Shown in pieces: positions 58,348 to 64,000 of a DNA stretch of 64,000 nucleotides (position 1 is its first letter; every line of letters begins with the position of its first letter). Under the pieces are notes generated by a model. The model made no database searches. It worked only from the letters and a program-made list of their open reading frames with translations, and was not told where the DNA came from. The translations under genes and the position numbers were made by a program. The stretch is from positions 3,167,847-3,231,846 of the forward strand of contig CM067065.1 in assembly GCA_033980235.1 (NCBI GenBank), in the 5' to 3' direction. The stretch comes from Diadema setosum (lineage: Eukaryota > Echinodermata > Echinoidea > Diadematoida > Diadematidae).

Positions 58348-58649
58348 TTTTTGGAGCAGGCGGAAACACGATTTTCTTCGTCCAGCGAGATTGCTCATCA
58401 GCTATCGGTGACGATTTCGCATGTTCTACTGCTGCTTCAACGACTGCGATCGAAGCCAGGCTAACGTCGATGCCGGCATACGACCACTTCTGGGTGACTT
58501 TCAACGGCGGGTGTATCCAGGTCGGTCGCTTTGGCAACCCTGTTCCCTTCATAGAATGGACAGACCCAAATCCTCTCCCGATACAGTACGCAGGGGTCTG
58601 GACGGGATGGGGCTCGGACGGTTACTGGAAGTTTAAATCGCTTTGTTGA
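58348..58649 (+). CDS. Locus B exon 5: C-terminal half of FAMeT domain (whole-gene entry)
   Basis: Acceptor AATATAG ends at 58347. The exon reads VFGAGGNTIFFVQRDC, PAYDHFWVTFNGGCIQVG, WTDPNPLPIQYAGVWTGW and ends GYWKFKSLC before TGA (58647-58649). Joined to exons at 40136, 43191, 44989 and 49486 it gives an intact ~273-residue protein: signal peptide, unknown Cys module, one EGF, one Methyltransf_FA-type domain. All four junctions are phase 1. It is therefore predicted to be a secreted single-EGF protein. The domain is named after crustacean farnesoic acid O-methyltransferase, but it has no visible SAM-binding motif, and a binding role is more likely. This is the only undamaged family member in the window. 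No AATAAA was noticed just downstream; a MITE starts at 58748. Confidence 0.85.
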
Positions 58650-58700
58650 CATGCGTGCTGTTATGCTTGGCACCTTTTGGAAATGTTTTAGCACAGTAAT

Positions 58701-58704
<4 letters not shown>

Positions 58705-58747
<43 letters not shown>
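58705..58747. repeat. (TA)n microsatellite
   Basis: Pure TA tract abutting the left end of a GAAGAG-type MITE. Confidence 0.95.
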
Positions 58748-58750
<3 letters not shown>

Positions 58751-59107
58751 GAGTTTGTTTGCAAAAACCGATAAGTCCATTTTTGAAGATTTTGAAGTAC
58801 GGTCTCTGTCATAAAGTACACAATAATACCTTTTAAATGTCTTCGTCTCACATACTCTGTTACTCGCACCTTAGCCGGTGATAGGACATTTACTGTGTCT
58901 GCTTCAAAGCACTGGAACAATTTACCACTTACCGTTAGACAGTCTCCATCAGTCAGTGTGTTCAAAAAAGCCTTGAAAACACATCTTTTCAGTAGCAACT
59001 AGTTCGTAGCTGTATATATAACATTTATCCAATTACACATACTGTCGTACATGTTTTGAATTGATTGTAAGCGCTTTGGGCCTTGTGGGAAAAGCGCATT
59101 ATAAATA

Positions 59108-59138
<31 letters not shown>

Positions 59139-59273
59139 TATATTGGTCACTACATATAAAGGTACATTTTTGAAGTTATGGTCAAAAGAAGCAAATATTT
59201 TCTTATTGTCCTCTTTATTTTTCTTGAACTTTAATCGCAAATATCTCCATTTGGCAAATATGGACTTATCGGT
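58748..59273 (-). mobile_element. GAAGAG-type MITE, copy 5, split by a LINE and 3'-truncated
   Basis: 58748-58837 and 59140-59273 are the two parts of one MITE. The right terminal ~17 bp is missing, replaced by unrelated sequence after GGACTTATCGGT. The gap is filled by a LINE fragment. Confidence 0.85.
58838..59139 (+). mobile_element. CR1/L2-like LINE 3' fragment with (TAA)n tail
   Basis: A plus-strand frame reads GDRTFTVSASKHWNNLPLTV, then a phrase ending FKKALKTHLF, the classic end of CR1/L2/Rex-type LINE ORF2. The 3' UTR has GTAAGCGCTTTGGGCC and AAAAGCGCATTATAAAT, then TAA repeats (59110-59139). It is inserted in the MITE. Confidence 0.85.
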
Positions 59274-59279
59274 GAGTCA

Positions 59280-60378
59280 GATAGGTTCTAGCAGCTTCTC
59301 GTCCATCTATCCAATGGAATTATTTTCAAAGAAATGGATCTCTTGACAGGTAATTATCAAGTGTTGAATAGGTCATCTGAAAAACTACACAAGTAGTCTA
59401 ATCTGTGCTGACGGAACCGGGTGCGGGAAGGGGAGGGGAGGGGGCGGGCTCAGGCCCCACGTTTTTGCATTATGAATACATAAAGGGTGTATCCATTTTA
59501 GGCAACCACCTTTTTTTTTTTAACGGAAGTGGCAACAGCATATGGTTAAGCCTTTCATAATTTACAGGCGATGAAGCGGGAATGCCTTTTCGTTTGTGTC
59601 TTTGCTTGCTTGTTTGTTTGGTTGGTTGGTTACTTTTTGTTTTTGTTTGTTGTTTTGGTTTGTTAGCTGATAAAACCCTAAATTTGAGTCCGAAATCAAA
59701 CGTCCGTTATTCCACTTCGTATGTAGTAAAATAGCACGGCAATAAGATATGTATCATAACTTAATATGTTTTGTGGCCATGCACAAGCTTTCCTTTGTTG
59801 CCATTCCTCGAATTTCCAGCATTTTTAATGTTTATTTTTTTTTTAATTTTTGCCTGATCATAGAAATATATTGTACATAAATTTCACCTATCATGATATT
59901 GTAATATCAACATGCACCTATACCTTCTGTCAAAAAAGTGAATAAGTAGCATTTTTTTATGTTTTCTTGGAGTTGGAAATAATATGTGGTCCAAAACGAT
60001 ATTTCTTTTTTTTTATCGTAACGTGTACAGATCCCAATTAAGCTATTCTCCATTGTCTGTTGCGAATAGCCCAACAACTAATCATTTCAATCGCTTTGGT
60101 ACGAGTTTTGCTGACAATTTAGTAGTTAATAAAGCCAACACCTCTCTTCATGCTGCTTGAAAAGACAAAAATAATGATTCATAGCACACCTTAAAATCTG
60201 TTGAATAGTTATGATATTTTTCCAACACACAATATCCACAAAAAAAAAAAAGCTGGCACTTCCTATGCACTTCTCACATTAAAACGTTGAAGGAACTTTA
60301 GACGGAATTCCAATTTCAATTCCATTCCTTTGGAATGTTCCATATCCCAATGTTATTATTCAAGAGTAATAATTATAT
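59280..60378. other. Unannotated sequence
   Basis: TTTG/TTGG-rich stretch at 59605-59660 and several T-runs. No gene or delimited repeat. Confidence 0.35.
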
Positions 60379-60595
60379 ATGCTATACGGATTAGAACCAA
60401 CACTTGCTGTCGGGCGGAAGCTCTGTGGTCTATTGGAAATGGCGCCTGTCCGGAGATCAGGAGGTCGTAGGTTCGAATCCTGCTCGAGTATGTACGCCCA
60501 TGATTTTATTTTTCATGGCTACTACTAAAGCGCTGATTCAGTATTTATATACGTCGATGAAGAGCAATGTATCAATCAGTTGCAATGAAAACATA
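60379..60595 (+). mobile_element. Single copy of the 267-bp-type SINE unit
   Basis: Starts GCTATACGGATTAGAACCAA and keeps the B box GGTTCGAATCC (60470). The A box has drifted (TGGTCTATTGG). Ends near GTTGCAATGAAAACAT. It is more diverged than the array at 51752, so older. Confidence 0.8.
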
Positions 60596-60599
60596 GATT

Positions 60600-61747
60600 C
60601 ATGTTATGAAAAACAGCGATTAGTCAACGGACGAGAGTTGACCAAGCTACCTGTATTGAATAGGATCTTGGCATTGAATAGACATGTATAATTTTGTGAT
60701 CAAGCTGCGCTTATATCCACGATGAATGTGAAAGATACCAAGAGTCGGAAACGGGTGTAACGCCATATTCATTTCGTATTAAGCTTACCATGGGAAAATA
60801 TAATTTCTTTTAACTGACTATATTGCGGCAAATCGTAAAATATCCTTTCATAGTTATTGTTACAAATATTGCATATTGCTGTCTGAAAACATTGTTGGTT
60901 TTTTTTTTTCTATTTGGAGATTTAATCATAAGTACCTCGTATTGTAAAGAGGGGATCACTTTCGTTTTGCGATGAAATTCTTCATAGCCTGAGATCAGCG
61001 ACAAATCGCGTCCCAGATGGCTTTAAATATATGGAATTAAAGAGAAATTGAAATAATCGAATAAAGCAATCAGACGTAAGTCCGGCCATAAATATTCAAG
61101 TTCCACATGCGTTTGACTGTTCCATACAAAGCCAACAACAAAAAGTAAAAAAAAAAAAAATCTGTTTTAGATGAGGACTCAAAATAGGTGAAATTAGTCA
61201 GCATTGTCAATTTTGACATGTCATTATTTATGAAAGAACAATTTTTCGTCTGCGTAATCTTGATATTGGGATCGTGTAAATAATTTGATTTTTTTTGTGC
61301 AATTTTTCTTTTTTCTAAAACGCTTCTTGGTAAAATATCATTTTTTTAAAATGATGCAACTGTTTAAAATCTGGATGATTCTACTGTTTTGAAAGTTGTT
61401 GTCATGGATAGAACGGTCCGGAGAATGAAGAACATTACTGTATTTGCTGCAGAGGTTTACGTCCTGGTTTGATTCTAGTAATCGCACAAATTGAAGTTTG
61501 GTGCGATTTAGCACGTCATTAAAACTGACACGTCTGCCCATCTTTTCTCAGTAAACTTTTTTTTTTTTAAATTGTGATTTTTTACCATTACTTCGACTAT
61601 CCAGGCTACAGCAATTCAATCGTATTAAGATATACAATAAGTACATCATTAAGCTTAGAATCCGCCTTTTCAGAACCTGCCATTATGCTAGAACTTATGC
61701 ACGTCTGGCAACTCTTTGTTGGTTTCATAATGCTGGTTCATACATAT

Positions 61748-61748
<1 letters not shown>
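60600..61748. other. Unannotated sequence
   Basis: AT-rich, with no supported gene or repeat. Confidence 0.35.

Positions 61749-61812
<64 letters not shown>
61749..61812. repeat. (TA)n then (GA)n compound microsatellite
   Basis: About 36 bp of TA followed by about 30 bp of GA, running directly into a MITE whose first GAAGAG has merged with the GA tract. Confidence 0.95.
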
Positions 61813-61820
<8 letters not shown>

Positions 61821-62056
61821 TCGCAAAAACCGATAAGTCCATATTTGCCAAATGGAGATATTTGCGATTAAAGATCAAGAAAAATAAAGAGAATAATAAG
61901 AACATTTTTGCTTCTTTTGATCATAACTTCAAAAATGTACCCTTATAGGTAGTAACCAGTATATCATTTAAAAGGTATTATTTTGTACTTTATGACAGAG
62001 ACCGTACTTCAAAATCTTCAAAAATGGACTTATCGGTTTTTGCGAACAAACTTTTC
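61811..62056 (+). mobile_element. GAAGAG-type MITE, copy 6
   Basis: Near full length. (GA)n borders the left and (TA)n the right. Markers AATGGAGATATTTGCGATTA and GACAGAGACCGTACTTC. Confidence 0.92.
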
Positions 62057-62077
62057 ATATATATATATATATATATA

Positions 62078-62327
62078 TCGTCGCTGGGGTGACAAGACCT
62101 CGTATCTACAAAATGTCAAATGTTCAGGAGAGCCAAAAAACATGGCGGCCAAAGCACTATAGTGAATGGAGAGCCTTTCCTTTGACATTCCGTGGTGGCT
62201 TCATTTTTGGAGTAAGACAGTTGGGATTTGGACAGAACATCACTTAACCCATTATTGGGCCATTAATATAAAAAAAAGTCATTTTCACCAACATTGCAGA
62301 TACAAGGTCTTGTCACCCCAGCGACGA
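62078..62327. mobile_element. MITE with TCGTCGCTGGGGTGACAAGA ends
   Basis: The 30-bp end (TCGTCGCTGGGGTGACAAGA, CCTCGTATCT) is mirrored at 62298-62327 with one mismatch. 250 bp, non-coding, placed inside (TA)n on both sides. Confidence 0.9.
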
Positions 62328-62338
62328 TATATATATTA

Positions 62339-62384
<46 letters not shown>
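62328..62384. repeat. (TA)n microsatellite
   Basis: TA tract with two ATTA interruptions between two MITEs. Confidence 0.95.
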
Positions 62385-62387
<3 letters not shown>

Positions 62388-62632
62388 GAGTTTGTTTGCA
62401 AAAAACGATAAGTCCATATTTGTCAAATGGAGATATTTGCGATTAAAGGTCAAGAAAAACAAAGAGAATAATAAGAAAATTTTTGCTTCTTTTGACCATT
62501 ACTTCAAAAATGTACCTTTATATAAAGTGGCCAATATATCATTTAAAAGATATTATTTTGTACTTTCTGACAGAGACCGTACTTCAAAATCTTCAAAAAT
62601 GGACTTATCGGTTTTAGCAAAACAAACTCTTC
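62385..62632 (+). mobile_element. GAAGAG-type MITE, copy 7
   Basis: Full length, both termini present, bordered on each side by (TA)n. Confidence 0.92.
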
Positions 62633-62663
<31 letters not shown>

Positions 62664-62664
62664 T

Positions 62665-62907
62665 GAAGAGTTTGTTTGCAAAAACCGATAAGTCCATATT
62701 TGCCAAATGGAGATATTTGCGATTAAAGGTCAAGAAAACTAAAGAGAATAATAAGAAAATTTTTGCTTCTTTTGACCATAACTTCAAAAATATACCTGCA
62801 TGTGTAGTGACCAATATATCATTTAAAAGGTATTATTTTGTACCTTATGACAGAGACCGTACTTCAAAATCTTCAAAAATGGACTTATCGGTTTTGCAAA
62901 CAAACCC

Positions 62908-62910
<3 letters not shown>
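62665..62910 (+). mobile_element. GAAGAG-type MITE, copy 8
   Basis: Full length, same orientation as copy 7 and separated from it by about 30 bp of (TA)n. (TA)n then (GT)n follows (62911-62997). Confidence 0.92.
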
Positions 62911-62986
<76 letters not shown>

Positions 62987-62997
62987 TTGTGTGTGTT
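62911..62997. repeat. (TA)n then (GT)n compound microsatellite
   Basis: About 40 bp of TA followed by about 45 bp of GT with TTTG interruptions. Confidence 0.95.
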
Positions 62998-63048
62998 TAA
63001 GTGTGTTCCGTAGTAGTACAAGTAGTTGTCGTAAACAAAAAAGCATTC

Positions 63049-63115
63049 ATATAATATAATATAATATAATATAATATAATATAATATAGTATAATATAAC
63101 ATAATATAATATAAT
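63049..63115. repeat. (TATAA)n pentanucleotide repeat
   Basis: About thirteen units of ATAAT/TATAA with few changes. Confidence 0.95.
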
Positions 63116-63377
63116 ACTAAAAGATAACGTTGGGCTGTTTTCAGCGAACAGTAAGCATGAGATAGATGAATAGTCCATATTTCTTGACTTTATTCTATTA
63201 AATAACGACAATGCATGCTTGTGGTGCAGGAATTAAAGATTTTAATCGCCAAACTCCAAACATTAATGTGTCGGATACCATTTTGAATATCATTATTCTT
63301 GATATCGTGGTCATATCTCTCGAATACATACATACGAATACAAACATACAATAAACAGGCAAACCAATATACGTATA

Positions 63378-63668
63378 TGCAGGTTTATATTTAGGGCTTG
63401 TGTTTAGGGTGTCTTCTAAAATTTGTATGGTCCATCTGTTCGATATTGTGGTCACTACCAATGAAGGCAAAAACACACTGTCCATTCATTTTCTCTGTTC
63501 ATTTCTATCACATATCTCAGAGCGACAAACCATGTCTTGATTATGAAGAGGGTATGGATAATTGGGTTACTTTTTTGGGAGTGAGTGATTAAGTTATCAA
63601 CAAGAGTGGCCATGTTAAATGTAATGGACCATAAAAATGTAAGAAGAAACCCTAAACACAAGCCTGCA
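63378..63668. mobile_element. MITE with GCTTGTGTTTAGGG ends
   Basis: The left end (GCTTGTGTTTAGGGTGTCTT ... GTATGGTCCAT, 63396-63434) is mirrored at 63629-63664 (ATGGACCATA ... CCCTAAACACAAGC). TGCAGG lies outside both. The left side has about 12 extra bases. Open frames here come from the palindrome. Confidence 0.75.
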
Positions 63669-63669
63669 G

Positions 63670-64000
63670 TCATACATGCTGGCCTGTTAATTTGACCATT
63701 TCGCATCTCTTCACTGAGACATTGAGTGTGCCTTCCTGTAACACTCAAACTTGAAAAAAAAGGTGACATTTGTCATTGTTGCCTTTACAGTTCATGTGCC
63801 GAGTCATGCATGCCATTTGTTTTGTTATGATAGTGAGGTATAGATGACATTGTACTTTCCAGTGATGACAACGTATTATGAATTTTTTAGCCCTCCATGC
63901 AAAATCTAAGCATTTTCAGCTAGCTAACTGGGACTAGAGCGATTTCTTTATGATCATCATCTTTGCATGCTTTTTTTTTTTGATCAATTTCAGTATAAAA
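63670..64000. other. Unannotated right edge
   Basis: No gene or repeat is recognised before the window ends. Confidence 0.35.

Noticed and set aside
62911..63115. CRISPR-like regular repeats
   Set aside because: They are simple dinucleotide and pentanucleotide microsatellites with no spacers.
63455..63769. 104-codon minus-strand frame with a hydrophobic stretch
   Set aside because: It overlaps the palindromic MITE at 63378-63668. Its two halves resemble each other because of the inverted ends.

Overview
This window is nuclear DNA from a metazoan. The TTAGGG-type telomere-like tract, the style of the rhodopsin-type GPCR, the abundance of tRNA-derived SINEs and palindromic MITEs, and the EGF plus farnesoic-acid-methyltransferase-like (FAMeT) mosaic genes suggest a marine invertebrate deuterostome, most likely an echinoderm. 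The species assignment is inference. Genes are sparse, introns are long, and most of the sequence is transposable elements, microsatellites and their relics.

Layout. 1-3.6 kb: a ~165-bp satellite in two opposite-facing blocks. 4.25-5.92 kb: one intact intronless GPCR gene on the minus strand, followed directly by a palindromic MITE. 10.3-20.6 kb: exons of a secreted EGF-FAMeT family (locus A), with two candidate signal-peptide exons, an N-terminal Cys module, an EGF exon and two FAMeT exons. It carries an in-frame stop and a 1-bp deletion, so it is probably a pseudogene. 23.7-30.2 kb: nested DNA transposons, including a piggyBac-like element and a 4.16-kb TIR element holding eleven copies of a 12-mer. 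31.0 kb: a lone third FAMeT C-terminal exon with a nonsense codon (locus C). 34.8-39 kb: LINE sequence on the minus strand, with a second LINE inserted in its reverse transcriptase. 40.1-58.6 kb: locus B, the intact five-exon family member (about 273 aa). Its introns hold a hAT-like MITE, a SINE, an R2-type LINE with a restriction-like endonuclease, and a 7.4-kb stack of TIR elements with a head-to-head SINE array inside. 58.7-63.7 kb: a (TA)n-rich cluster of MITEs.

Every internal junction of the EGF-FAMeT genes is phase 1, and the homologous exons of A and B match in phase and nearly in length (99/99 nt for EGF, 173/174 nt for FAMeT-N, 195/192 nt for the N-terminal module). This is a local tandem family built from symmetric 1-1 modules. 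All coordinates and alignments were made by eye. No database search was run.
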